In this document: positions 9,556-17,261 of the stretch, one piece after another
How the letters are laid out: the number at the start of each line of letters is the position of its first letter
Numbering within the stretch: the first letter of the stretch is position 1
Source: Bacteroidales bacterium Bact_13
Lineage (GTDB): Bacteria > Bacteroidota > Bacteroidia > Bacteroidales > UBA932
DNA length: 43,408 nucleotides
Direction of reading: 5' to 3'
NCBI GenBank assembly: GCA_001602845.1
Contig: LUZE01000147.1
Coordinates: 1-43,408, forward strand
The notes under the pieces: generated by a model
What the model was told of the DNA's origin: nothing
The model's database searches: none
The model's input: the letters and a program-made list of their open reading frames with translations, nothing else
Position numbers and translations under genes: made by a program

Positions 9556-10566
9556 ATGAGTTTCGAAACAGGCACCAATTTCATAGACTACGTCCGCATC
9601 TTCTGCAAGAGCGGCGACGGCGGAAACGGGTCGATGCACCTGCACCGGGCCAAGTACGTGCCCAAGGGCGGGCCGGACGGCGGTGACGGCGGCCGGGGCG
9701 GCCATATCATCCTGCGGGGCAACCGGCAGATGTGGACGCTCATCCACCTGAAGTACAAAAAGCATATCAAGGCCGAGGACGGCGGTGCGGGCAGCGGTCA
9801 GCTGAAGCATGGCAAGCAGGGTGAAGATGTGATCCTGCAGGTGCCGCTGGGCACCGTGGCGCGCGACGGCGAGACGGGCGAAGTGCTGTTTGAGATTCTG
9901 GAAGACGGCGAGGAGAAGATCCTGGCGCGCGGCGGTCGCGGCGGCCTGGGCAACAACTTCTTCAAGAGCGCGACCAACCAGACGCCGCGTTATGCCCAGC
10001 CTGGAGAACCGGGCGTCGAGGGATGGTTCGTGCTGGAACTCAAGGTGTTGGCCGACGTGGGCCTGGTGGGCTTCCCGAATGCGGGAAAGTCGACGTTGCT
10101 CAGCGTGGTATCGGCTGCGAAACCCAAGATTGCCGATTACGCCTTTACGACGCTCGAGCCGCAGCTGGGCATCGTGAACTATTACGACGACCGGTCGTTC
10201 GTGATGGCCGACATCCCGGGTATCATCGAAGGCGCCCACGAAGGCAAGGGCCTGGGACTGCGTTTCCTGCGCCACATCGAGCGCAATGCGATGCTGCTCT
10301 TCATGATTCCCGCAGACAGTAAGGACATCTCCGGTGAATACCGCATCCTGCAGCGCGAGCTCAAGCTCTATAATCCCGAACTGCTCGACAAGCAGCGCGT
10401 GGTGGCCATCACCAAGTGCGACATGCTGGACGACGAACTCCGCAAGGAAGTCAGGCGGCACCTGCCCCGCAAAGTGCCGTCTGTCCTGATCTCCTCGCTG
10501 ACCGGCGAAGGCATTCCCGAGCTCAAGGATCTGCTCTGGGAGACGCTCAACGCCCCGGAGGTGTAA
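9556..10566 (+). CDS. obgE: GTPase Obg/CgtA
   Basis: An essential GTPase of 336 residues involved in late assembly of the large ribosomal subunit and in the stringent response. The glycine-rich Obg fold covers residues 1-160 ([26 protein letters not shown]). The G domain has G1 GFPNAGKST (172-180), switch [10 protein letters not shown] (197-205), G3 DIPGIIEGA (219-227), G4 TKCD (286-289, in place of NKxD) and G5 SSLTGEG (313-319). The C-terminal domain of some Obg proteins is absent, as usual in this phylum. It starts 5 bases after ettA and ends 2 bases before the convergent DUF362 gene. Confidence 0.95.
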   Translation: MSFETGTNFIDYVRIFCKSGDGGNGSMHLHRAKYVPKGGPDGGDGGRGGHIILRGNRQMWTLIHLKYKKHIKAEDGGAGSGQLKHGKQGEDVILQVPLGTVARDGETGEVLFEILEDGEEKILARGGRGGLGNNFFKSATNQTPRYAQPGEPGVEGWFVLELKVLADVGLVGFPNAGKSTLLSVVSAAKPKIADYAFTTLEPQLGIVNYYDDRSFVMADIPGIIEGAHEGKGLGLRFLRHIERNAMLLFMIPADSKDISGEYRILQRELKLYNPELLDKQRVVAITKCDMLDDELRKEVRRHLPRKVPSVLISSLTGEGIPELKDLLWETLNAPEV

Positions 10567-10568
10567 GC

Positions 10569-11702
10569 CTATTTCATGAAAATCAAGTCGTAATGACGGG
10601 TTCCAAGCCCGATCTTCTCACCGTGGATGAGTTGGGTTTCCCATTCTGATTCCGGGGTGGTGTTCTTGAAATGGTCGTGGTGGTCGTGGAAGCCGTGCGC
10701 GTGCATGTGGTCTCCCAGCACCGAGTTCCGGATGGGTTCTGCTTTCAGGCACATGTCTGCACAGGCCTGGTCGAGGGCCACGGGGTCCTTGGACGCAAAC
10801 ATGCCGATGTCCGGAAGGATGGGCGCATCGTTCTCCGCGTGGCAGTCGCAGTAGGGTGAAACATCCACGATCAGCGCAATATGGAAGTTATCGCGTCCGC
10901 TGAGGACCGCTTTGGTGTATTCGGCCATCTTTGCGTTGAGGATGGAGATGGCCTGGTCCTGGGCGAAGTCGATCGCGTCGAAGTTGCAGGCGCCCAGGCA
11001 GCGTCCGCAGCCCACGCAATGGCTTTCATCCACGCGCATCTTGCGGGCCTGGGCATCATAGACCAGGCCGTCGTTGGCACATTCCTTCTGGCAACGCCGG
11101 CATCCGCGGCACTTGTCTTCGTAGATCATGGCCTTTCCGGCGGAGTGCTGGTCCTTCTTCCCGGCGCGTGAGCCGCAGCCCATGCCGATGTTCTTGATGG
11201 CGCCGCCGAAACCGGTCTGCTCGTGCCCCTTGAAGTGGGTCAGGCTGATGAATACGTCGGCATCCATGACGGCACGGCCGATCAGTGCTTCCTTCGTGTA
11301 TTCACCTCCTTCCACGGGGACGGCCACGTCATCCGTGCCTTTCAACCCGTCGGCGATGATGACCGGGCAGCCGGCCGTCAGGGGTGTAAACCCATTCTCC
11401 CAGGCGCACTCCAAGTGTTCCAGGGCATTCTTGCGGAAGCCCGGATACATGGTGTTGCAGTCGGTGAGGAACGGCTTGCCGCCGAGTTCCTTGACGAGGT
11501 CGACGATGGCCTTTGCGTAGTTGGGGCGGAGGTAACTTACATTCCCCAGTTCCCCGAAGTGCATTTTGATGGCGACGAATTTGCCATCCATGTCGATGTC
11601 GGCCATTCCGGCCTTGCGGGCCAGCCGTTTCAGCTTGGCCGGCATGCTTTCACCGAAGGCCGTCGTCCGGAAGTCGGTGTAATATACTTTTGCGGTTTCC
11701 AT
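10569..11702 (-). CDS. DUF362 domain protein with two 4Fe-4S clusters
   Basis: A 377-residue iron-sulfur protein. Residues 1-190 form the DUF362 domain, with SLTHFKGHEQTGFGGAIKN near 153-171. It is followed by two bacterial ferredoxin motifs, CRGCRRCQKEC (198-208) and CVGCGRCLGAC (229-239), then a second DUF362 part. Proteins of this type are probably electron-transfer or oxidoreductase partners, but no substrate is established. Near the C-terminus a histidine cluster (HMHAHGFHDHHDHF, about residues 341-354) could bind metal. The gene is monocistronic and converges with obg, leaving only 2 bases between stop codons. The ATG at 11700-11702 fits the domain start. Confidence 0.85.
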   Translation of the reverse strand: METAKVYYTDFRTTAFGESMPAKLKRLARKAGMADIDMDGKFVAIKMHFGELGNVSYLRPNYAKAIVDLVKELGGKPFLTDCNTMYPGFRKNALEHLECAWENGFTPLTAGCPVIIADGLKGTDDVAVPVEGGEYTKEALIGRAVMDADVFISLTHFKGHEQTGFGGAIKNIGMGCGSRAGKKDQHSAGKAMIYEDKCRGCRRCQKECANDGLVYDAQARKMRVDESHCVGCGRCLGACNFDAIDFAQDQAISILNAKMAEYTKAVLSGRDNFHIALIVDVSPYCDCHAENDAPILPDIGMFASKDPVALDQACADMCLKAEPIRNSVLGDHMHAHGFHDHHDHFKNTTPESEWETQLIHGEKIGLGTRHYDLIFMK

Positions 11703-11745
11703 AAGAGGGCTATTGACAAACAGATAAACAAAGATAAAAAAAGAA

Positions 11746-11767
11746 GGTGACTAAACAAATAGTCACC
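11746..11767 (-). terminator. Terminator after rpsU
   Basis: Arms GGTGACTA (11746-11753) and TAGTCACC (11760-11767) form an 8-bp perfect stem with a 6-base loop. On the minus strand the stem is followed by TTCTTTTTTT, a good intrinsic terminator 25 bases after the rpsU stop. Confidence 0.75.
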
Positions 11768-11791
11768 CTCTTTTAAGACAATAAATCGGAC

Positions 11792-11983
11792 TTATTCGTC
11801 CTGGAGCTGAAGCTTCTGCACGTAGATGGCCTTGTTCATCATCTCGCGCTTCTTCACGGACGGCTTCTCAAACGTCTTGCGGGAGCGGAGCTCACGGATG
11901 ACGCCCGTCTTCTCGAATTTGCGTTTGAATTTCTTCAGCGCGCGCTCGATATTCTCACCTTCTTTGACCTGTACGATAATCAT
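11792..11983 (-). CDS. rpsU: Small-subunit ribosomal protein bS21
   Basis: A protein of 63 residues, the usual length for bS21. It carries the basic motifs ENIERALKKFKRKFEKTG (10-27), IRELRSRKTFEKPSVKKRE and ends in the Bacteroidota tail. In this phylum bS21, with bS6 and bS18, forms a pocket on the 30S platform that hides the anti-SD end of 16S rRNA. The start is decided by a perfect AGGAGG at 11993-11998, 9 bases upstream of the ATG, which is exceptional in a genome that otherwise lacks SD sequences. The gene has its own promoter (TATCTTTG) and terminator. It is divergent from the Xer recombinase gene. Confidence 0.95.
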   Translation of the reverse strand: MIIVQVKEGENIERALKKFKRKFEKTGVIRELRSRKTFEKPSVKKREMMNKAIYVQKLQLQDE

Positions 11984-11992
11984 TTGCTTACA

Positions 11993-11998
11993 CCTCCT
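11993..11998 (-). promoter_or_regulatory. Strong Shine-Dalgarno of rpsU
   Basis: AGGAGG on the minus strand, within AAAGGAGGTG, lies 9 bases before the rpsU ATG. It is unusual here. Work on Flavobacterium johnsoniae showed that ribosomes lacking bS21 have a free anti-SD and prefer such messages, giving feedback control of rpsU. Confidence 0.85.
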
Positions 11999-12013
11999 TT
12001 TTCTTAGGGACCG

Positions 12014-12021
12014 CAAAGATA
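12014..12021 (-). promoter_or_regulatory. -7 box of rpsU
   Basis: TATCTTTG on the minus strand, a perfect TAnnTTTG, 30 bases upstream of the rpsU ATG. Confidence 0.7.
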
Positions 12022-12034
12022 GAGAAATATTTTG

Positions 12035-12042
12035 TAAATTTG
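12035..12042 (+). promoter_or_regulatory. -7 box of the Xer recombinase gene
   Basis: TAAATTTG is a perfect TAnnTTTG and ends 4 bases before the GTG start at 12047, so the mRNA would be leaderless or nearly so. It lies back to back with the rpsU promoter. Confidence 0.65.
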
Positions 12043-12046
12043 CTAT

Positions 12047-12967
12047 GTGTTGAAAGAAAATTTCATCCAATACCTGAAAGTCGGGCGCAGGTACTCCCCG
12101 CGGACGGTCAGCCTCTACGAAGAAGCTGTCACTGAATTCTATGCGTTTCTCGAAGAATCGGACTGCCTGCCGGAGGCGATGACCGTGCCCAACGTGCGCA
12201 GCTACATCGCGCACGGACTGGACACGGGACTCAGCGCACGGACGATGAACCTGCGGCTTTCCGCCCTGAGCACATGGTGCGGCTGGCTGCTGCGCCAGGG
12301 GCTGCTGGAGAGCAACCCCGTCAGCAAGGTGCCGCGGCCGAAGCAGGACAAGAAACTCCCGGTTTTCTATACCGAGAAGGCCATCGACAACTATTTCGAC
12401 GAAAGCCGCAGGAGGGTCGAGGAACACCCCGATGATTTCAGGCTGCTGCGAAACCGGATGATCATGGTCGTGCTGTACGCCACCGGCATGCGTCGCGCCG
12501 AGCTATGCAACCTGAAGATCACGGACTTCGATGCCGGAAGGCAGTTGTTCCGCGTTCTGGGCAAGGGTGACAAGCTGCGCGAAATACCCGTTCCCGCTTT
12601 GATATGTCAGGAGATTTCACTATATTTGGAAAAATTGGGTGAAGCGTATCCCGACAATCCCGGCGGACGGTTCTTCCTTACCGACAAAGGCGCGCCCCTG
12701 TACCTGGCGTTCGCCGACAACCTGGTCAGGAGCGAACTTGCAGGCGTGGAAGGGTTTACCGGAAAGAAGTCGCCCCACGTGCTGCGGCACTCCCTGGCGA
12801 CGCACCTGCTGAACCGGGGCGCCGACCTGAACAGCATCAAGGAGATCCTCGGGCACTCCTCGCTGGCAGCGACGCAAGTGTATACGCACAACTCGTTCGA
12901 ACAATTGAAAAAGACATATTTAACCGCTCATCCCAGAGCAAAAAACGGAGGTAAACATGGAAATTAA
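12047..12967 (+). CDS. xerC: Tyrosine recombinase of the XerC/XerD type
   Basis: A site-specific recombinase of 306 residues, the normal Xer length, that with a partner resolves chromosome dimers at dif. The SAM-like N-terminal DNA-binding domain spans residues 1-88. The catalytic domain contains R149 (ATGMRRAEL), K176 (GKGDK), H244 and R247 (HVLRHS), H270 (GHSSL) and the nucleophile Y279 (TQVYTH), so all catalytic residues are present. The only suitable starts are GTG 12047 or TTG 12050; the first is used. It overlaps hpf by 11 bases. The role in dimer resolution rather than in a mobile element is inferred from its length and its core-genome position; XerC versus XerD is not settled. Confidence 0.9.
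   Translation: MLKENFIQYLKVGRRYSPRTVSLYEEAVTEFYAFLEESDCLPEAMTVPNVRSYIAHGLDTGLSARTMNLRLSALSTWCGWLLRQGLLESNPVSKVPRPKQDKKLPVFYTEKAIDNYFDESRRRVEEHPDDFRLLRNRMIMVVLYATGMRRAELCNLKITDFDAGRQLFRVLGKGDKLREIPVPALICQEISLYLEKLGEAYPDNPGGRFFLTDKGAPLYLAFADNLVRSELAGVEGFTGKKSPHVLRHSLATHLLNRGADLNSIKEILGHSSLAATQVYTHNSFEQLKKTYLTAHPRAKNGGKHGN
12947..12951 (+). promoter_or_regulatory. Shine-Dalgarno of hpf
   Basis: GGAGG lies inside the last codons of the Xer gene, 5 bases before the hpf ATG. With rpsU, it is one of only two clear SD sequences seen before genes in this window. Confidence 0.7.
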
Positions 12968-13247
12968 AGTACAGTCCATCAAGTTCGACGCAGACCAGAA
13001 GCTGCTTGATTACATTGACAAGAAGGTCGGCAAGATCGAGAAATTCTACGAAGACATCGTACGCACGGAGGTAGACCTCTCCCTGCTGGCCGATCCGCAG
13101 AACAAGAACGTGAAGATCCACGTTTTCATCCCGGGCAACGAACTCGTCGTCGAGCGCAACAACGACACCTTCGAAGGTGCCGTCAACGATTGCGTCGCCA
13201 CGCTCAAAGACCTGTTGGTCTCCGAAAAAGAAAGACGTTATAAATAG
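12957..13247 (+). CDS. hpf: Ribosome hibernation factor, HPF/RaiA family (short form)
   Basis: A 96-residue cytoplasmic protein of the ribosomal-S30AE family, which binds the decoding centre of idle 30S subunits and blocks translation. It begins MEIKVQSIKFDADQKLLDYIDKK in two parts (residues 1-12 and 13-23), has the family pattern of alternating beta strands with VDLSLLAD and VKIHVFIPGNELVVE, and the helix NDTFEGAVNDCVATLKDLL. The long-HPF C-terminal dimerisation domain is absent. The gene overlaps the 3' end of the Xer gene and carries an SD, which suggests separate translational control. It ends 4 bases before a palindromic repeat that separates it from the convergent lplA. Confidence 0.9.
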   Translation: MEIKVQSIKFDADQKLLDYIDKKVGKIEKFYEDIVRTEVDLSLLADPQNKNVKIHVFIPGNELVVERNNDTFEGAVNDCVATLKDLLVSEKERRYK

Positions 13248-13251
13248 CCGG

Positions 13252-13270
13252 TTCCCGGTCAAGCCGGGAA
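13252..13270. repeat. CCCGGCTTGACCGGG palindromic repeat between hpf and lplA
   Basis: Arms TTCCCGG and CCGGGAA flank TCAAG, followed by TGACG as in the other copies. It lies between two converging genes and may end both transcripts. Confidence 0.7.
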
Positions 13271-13276
13271 TGACGT

Positions 13277-14242
13277 TTAGAACAACAACGACAGCAAGTC
13301 GTCCGGGCTGAGGCCCGAGAAGTATTCGCCGGTCGCCACCGTAAGGAGGCGGTCGGCGATGGTTTTGCGATCGTAGGGATAGCCTTCCAGCGCTTCGCAG
13401 AATTCGGCAGTCGGGCGCTCGAAGAAATAGTCGCCAAAGACCTGCAGATGGCGGATGCGCCCGTCTCGAACGTCGAAATGGGCCTCGACCAGTCCGGCGG
13501 GAAACTTCCGGACTTTCGAGAAACGGCAGGCCGGCGAGGCGCCGAAATTCCAGTCGGGGTTGCCGAACCGACCGTCACGCAGCGCATCGATGGCCGCGAG
13601 ATCCTCCTCCGTATAGGTATAGGGTGTACAGTCGAGCGCCGTTCCGATGAAGCGGGCCAGATGTGCCAGGAAGTCTTCGACGGTCATCGGCACCGGCAGC
13701 CGCTCCGACAGGTTGACGACACGGCTGCGGACCGACTGGACGGCCTTGCCGGTAAATTTCTCCGGCCGGGGTTTCAGCGCCGCGGCGAGCCGCTCGGTCG
13801 ATGCGTCGAAGAGCAGCGTGCCATGCTCCAGCACGCGGCCGCGGTGCTTGCAGACGGCGGTACCCGAAAATTTCCGGCCGTCTTCCAGCACCAGGTCGTT
13901 CCGCCCGGAACAGCGGCCTTCGATGCCCAGCTGCCGCAGGGCCTCGAGGATGACATCAGTGAACTTCCTGCCGGAGAGATCGAAGAACGAATAGTTGACG
14001 TTGCCCAGGTCGTGGAACACGGCCCCGCCGCCGGTCATCCGGCGGACCACCGGGATATGCTCCCGCTCAATGTAGTCAAGGTCGATCTCGGTCCAGGCGT
14101 TCTGGTGGCGGCCGATGATCACGCTGTCGGCGTTGCGCCACAGACGGACGAACGGCTCACTGCGCTGCGTGAGCAGGTAATCCTCGGCGGCGAGGTTCCA
14201 GGCGGGGTCGGTCGACCGGTCTGCGATCAGTCGTGTTGTCAC
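13277..14242 (-). CDS. lplA: Lipoate-protein ligase A
   Basis: A ligase of 321 residues that activates free lipoate with ATP and attaches it to the lipoyl domains of 2-oxo-acid dehydrogenases and GcvH. The BPL/LplA catalytic domain shows RRMTGGGAVFHDLGNVNYS (67-85), the lipoate-binding core, then GRNDLVLEDGRKFSGTA (113-129) with the catalytic lysine at K124. A C-terminal lipoate-ligase domain follows from about residue 240. The start is GTG at 14240-14242, which overlaps the TGA of the upstream hpt-adk gene as GTGA, implying translational coupling. The 3' end faces hpf across a palindromic repeat. The link to the nucleotide genes appears to be positional only. Confidence 0.92.
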   Translation of the reverse strand: MTTRLIADRSTDPAWNLAAEDYLLTQRSEPFVRLWRNADSVIIGRHQNAWTEIDLDYIEREHIPVVRRMTGGGAVFHDLGNVNYSFFDLSGRKFTDVILEALRQLGIEGRCSGRNDLVLEDGRKFSGTAVCKHRGRVLEHGTLLFDASTERLAAALKPRPEKFTGKAVQSVRSRVVNLSERLPVPMTVEDFLAHLARFIGTALDCTPYTYTEEDLAAIDALRDGRFGNPDWNFGASPACRFSKVRKFPAGLVEAHFDVRDGRIRHLQVFGDYFFERPTAEFCEALEGYPYDRKTIADRLLTVATGEYFSGLSPDDLLSLLF

Positions 14243-15363
14243 ATCAGCGCGCAGAGCTTCTCGAACACCTCGTCGATGGTGCCGGTCCCGTCCACTTCCT
14301 GATAGACGCCCTTGTCTTTGTAGAAGGCGGCGATGGGCTCGGTCTTGGCGTGGTAGGTGTCGATCCGGTTCTGGATGACTTCGGGTTTGGTGTCGTCGGC
14401 GCGGTTCTCGATCTGGGCACGGTGACGGATGCGTTCGAAGACCATCTCGTCGGGAATGGCCAGCGAGAGCACGGCATCGACTTTCCGGCCGCGGTCGGCG
14501 AGGATGGTGTCGAGATGCTCGGCCTGTGCCGTCGTGCGGGGGAATCCGTCAAAGAGAAATCCCTTCACGTCCGGATTCGCGTCGAGTTCCGCGGCGATCA
14601 TGCCTTCGACCACTTCGTCGGGAACGAGCAGGCCCTGGTCGATGAGATGCTTGGCCTTGAGGCCGAGCTCTGTTCCTTCTGCGATCTGGCGGCGGAGCAG
14701 GTCGCCCGTCGAGACGTGGCGAAGCCCGAAGCGCTCGACCAGCTTGGCGGCCTGGGTGCCCTTGCCGGCGCCCGGAGGGCCGAAAATCAGATAGTGTTTC
14801 ATCGGTGCTTTTTCTTCTGTCCTCTTGTCGAGGATGTAAATGTCCTTGTAATTGCGGCCCAACTGGTCGTAGTCGAGACCGAAGCCCACGATGAAGCGGT
14901 TCTCGATCTCCATGGCCACGTAGTCGAGCTTAAGGTCTTTCTTGTACACTTCGGGCTTGAGCAGCATGGTGCAGATCTTCACGTCTTCGGCACCGGCATC
15001 GAGCAGCAGGGCGTAGAGGTCGGTGATGGTCTTGCCCGTGTCGACGATGTCTTCCACCACGATGATGGTGCGTCCCTTGATGGAGGAGGTGAGGCCCAGC
15101 ACCTTGCGGGTGATGCCCGTGGAAAGGGTGCCCTCGTAGGAGGAAAGCCGTACGCTCGAGAATTCGCAGGGGAAGTTGAGGCGCTTCATCAGTTCGCCCG
15201 TGAAGAGGATCGAGCCGTTGAGCACGCAGAGTACGATCGGAATGCCGTCGAAGTTCTTGAAATCATGGTTGATGCGTTCCGCCACATCGTCAATGGCCTT
15301 TTCCAGGCGCTCATACGGGATGTAAGGAACGAAATACTTGTCTTTGAGATGGATCCTTTCCAT
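14239..15363 (-). CDS. Fused hypoxanthine phosphoribosyltransferase - adenylate kinase
   Basis: One uninterrupted frame of 374 residues encodes two complete enzymes. Residues 1-180 are a purine phosphoribosyltransferase (Hpt): VLCVLNGSILF (44-54), SSYEGT (74-79) and the PRPP-binding loop VVEDIVDTGKT (102-112). After a linker of about 8 residues (RTEEKAP), residues 188-374 are a short-lid adenylate kinase: P-loop GPPGAGKGTQ (195-204), STGDLLR (218-224), GFPRT (273-277), RADDTKPEV (321-329). Hpt turns hypoxanthine or guanine plus PRPP into IMP or GMP; Adk equilibrates AMP and ATP with ADP. The ATG at 15361-15363 is used. M188 could also serve as an internal start for a free Adk. Translation is coupled to lplA. 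Confidence 0.92.
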   Translation of the reverse strand: MERIHLKDKYFVPYIPYERLEKAIDDVAERINHDFKNFDGIPIVLCVLNGSILFTGELMKRLNFPCEFSSVRLSSYEGTLSTGITRKVLGLTSSIKGRTIIVVEDIVDTGKTITDLYALLLDAGAEDVKICTMLLKPEVYKKDLKLDYVAMEIENRFIVGFGLDYDQLGRNYKDIYILDKRTEEKAPMKHYLIFGPPGAGKGTQAAKLVERFGLRHVSTGDLLRRQIAEGTELGLKAKHLIDQGLLVPDEVVEGMIAAELDANPDVKGFLFDGFPRTTAQAEHLDTILADRGRKVDAVLSLAIPDEMVFERIRHRAQIENRADDTKPEVIQNRIDTYHAKTEPIAAFYKDKGVYQEVDGTGTIDEVFEKLCALM

Positions 15364-15399
15364 GTGCAAATTTCTTTTTCAATTTGCGAAATTACACAT

Positions 15400-15407
15400 T
15401 ATCTTTG
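15400..15407 (+). promoter_or_regulatory. -7 box of the helix-hairpin-helix protein gene
   Basis: TATCTTTG, perfect match to TAnnTTTG, about 60 bases before the ATG at 15468. An ATG at 15412 immediately downstream opens an overlapping frame in another phase that has no family resemblance. Confidence 0.65.
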
Positions 15408-15467
15408 TTTGATGGAAGGCCCGCGGGTACTTCTTTTTGACAATTTATCAACCATTGAACGAGAGAT

Positions 15468-17261
15468 ATGTGCAGAATGGCGGCAGGGTCGGGATTTCTC
15501 TCCCTTTTCCTGGTTTTATCAAGTATCGCGGCGCAGGCCCAGGACGGCCTGCCCCGTTTTTTCGTCCAACTCATCGAAGACCGGGCTGCCGAGGGGCTGT
15601 CCTCCGAAGCGCTGGTCGAATACTACGAGGAGATGCTCCGGCATCCACTGAACCTGAATGATGCCACGCGCACAGACCTGGAGGCGTGCGGCCTGCTGAC
15701 CCGTTTCCAGGTCGAGAGCGTGCTGTCCTGGCGGGAACGCTACGGGGCTGTCCGCTCTGCCAGCGAACTCTCGCTGGTGGAGGGTTTCAACGCGGAAACC
15801 GTGTCGGAACTGCGTCCCTTTTTTACGTTTGGGGAACCATCCGTGCGGATTCCGCCGTCCAACACGTTCACCTTTCGCGGGAAAAACAAATGGGGAAAGA
15901 AAGGCATCTCATTGACGGCCAAGGATTTCTTCGAAACGGAGAACTTCTCGGCAGGCGTCGTGCTCGATAACGACCCGCTGGAGCGGTTCCCGGATTTCGT
16001 GTCTGTTACGGGCCGGTACAAGGGCCTTTATGCAGGCGATTTCACGGCGCGTTTCGGACAGGGACTTGTACTTTGGAAATCGTTCTCCCTGTCGGCCTTC
16101 GGCGATCCGTCGGCGGCAGTCCGCACGGCGGCAGGCCTGCAATCTTACCGCTCCACCGACGAGTCAAACTTCTTCCGGGGTCTGGGCTGGACGCATTCTT
16201 TCGGACAGATCCAGGTGACCGCGCTGGCGTCGTACAACGCGCTGGATGCCAATGTGCAGGATGGCGCCTATACTTCCATTGTCACGACCGGCCTGCACGC
16301 TACGGAGGCTGAACGCGCCAAGCGTCACGCGATGCACGAATATGTGTTGGGCGCGAATGCGACGATCCGTCTCTCCCGGTGGCGCTTCGGCCTCACGACC
16401 GTCGCCTATCGCTACGACAAGGCCAATGGCCGGCGGGTGCAGGACTATAATCGTTACCAGCAGTATGACGACTGGTGGGGAAACCTGGGCGTGGACTGGT
16501 ATGGCACGATGGGCAGCCTGCGCCTGTTCGGCGAGGCGGCCCTCGATGCACACGGCGCACCCGCGGTCCTGGCCGGAGCGTTGTGGAGCCCGTCGTACAA
16601 TTTCGAGTCGAGCCTGACGGCCCGGTGTTATGCACCTGCCTACATCGCCACGCACGCCGGGGCCCATTCCACGCTCAGCAGCGTCTCGAACCAGCTGGGC
16701 GTGACCTGGGCGGCGAAGGTGATCAAAGGCCCCTGGACGGCGCTGGCCAATCTCGAATACACGTATTATCCCTGGAAGCGTTACCGGACGGAAGCCGGCA
16801 CGCACCAGGCGAAGATGCGGTTGCAGGTGTCCCGCGAATGGGCGGGCGGTGCCGTCCTGACAGGCCAGGCGGCTTATGGGGACCGGTGGAAAGGCCGCCT
16901 GCAGGCCACCCTGCCGCTGGGCCGGGACTGGACGGCCTCCGTGCGTATGGATGCCAACTTGAAAGGCGGCACGGAAGGTCGCACGGGCGGTGTGGCGGGC
17001 TATGCCGACATCCGGTGGAAGCCCTCGCGCCGCTGGGAGATCTCTGCCCGTGTGACGGCCTGGCGCACGGATGGATGGGACGCCCGCATCTACCTGTACG
17101 AGCGCGGTGTGCCGCAGAGTTTCGCGCTGGAACCCTGCTACGGAAAAGGAATCGGGGAATACCTCGTGGTGAAGTATTCCCCGATTCCTCAGGTCGAATG
17201 CTGGGTGAAGGTCCAGCAGGGCTATGCTGCCTACTTCGTGCGGATTTTCATCCCCGGATAG
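15468..17261 (+). CDS. Helix-hairpin-helix protein with predicted outer-membrane barrel
   Basis: A 597-residue exported protein. A signal peptide (residues 4-23, SLFLVLSSIAAQAQ) is followed by a helix-hairpin-helix unit near residues 58-122 (HPLNLNDATRTDLEACGLL and the second copy SASELSLVEGFNAETVSEL). This is the ComEA-like arrangement known from a Bacteroidota family. The remainder is rich in alternating aromatic and glycine strands (for example YAGDFTARFGQGLVLW, GRYKGLY) and ends with the aromatic-rich strand QGYAAYFVRIFIPG, consistent with an outer-membrane beta-barrel. The role is unknown; a DNA or surface-binding function is only suggested by the helix-hairpin-helix part. The last 31 bases overlap the 3' end of the opposite-strand mltD gene. 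Confidence 0.82.
   Translation: MCRMAAGSGFLSLFLVLSSIAAQAQDGLPRFFVQLIEDRAAEGLSSEALVEYYEEMLRHPLNLNDATRTDLEACGLLTRFQVESVLSWRERYGAVRSASELSLVEGFNAETVSELRPFFTFGEPSVRIPPSNTFTFRGKNKWGKKGISLTAKDFFETENFSAGVVLDNDPLERFPDFVSVTGRYKGLYAGDFTARFGQGLVLWKSFSLSAFGDPSAAVRTAAGLQSYRSTDESNFFRGLGWTHSFGQIQVTALASYNALDANVQDGAYTSIVTTGLHATEAERAKRHAMHEYVLGANATIRLSRWRFGLTTVAYRYDKANGRRVQDYNRYQQYDDWWGNLGVDWYGTMGSLRLFGEAALDAHGAPAVLAGALWSPSYNFESSLTARCYAPAYIATHAGAHSTLSSVSNQLGVTWAAKVIKGPWTALANLEYTYYPWKRYRTEAGTHQAKMRLQVSREWAGGAVLTGQAAYGDRWKGRLQATLPLGRDWTASVRMDANLKGGTEGRTGGVAGYADIRWKPSRRWEISARVTAWRTDGWDARIYLYERGVPQSFALEPCYGKGIGEYLVVKYSPIPQVECWVKVQQGYAAYFVRIFIPG

Noticed and set aside
15412-15651. ATG immediately after the -7 box, opening a frame ahead of the helix-hairpin-helix gene
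   Set aside because: It runs in another phase over the signal peptide and has no resemblance to a family. At most it is a chance upstream start.
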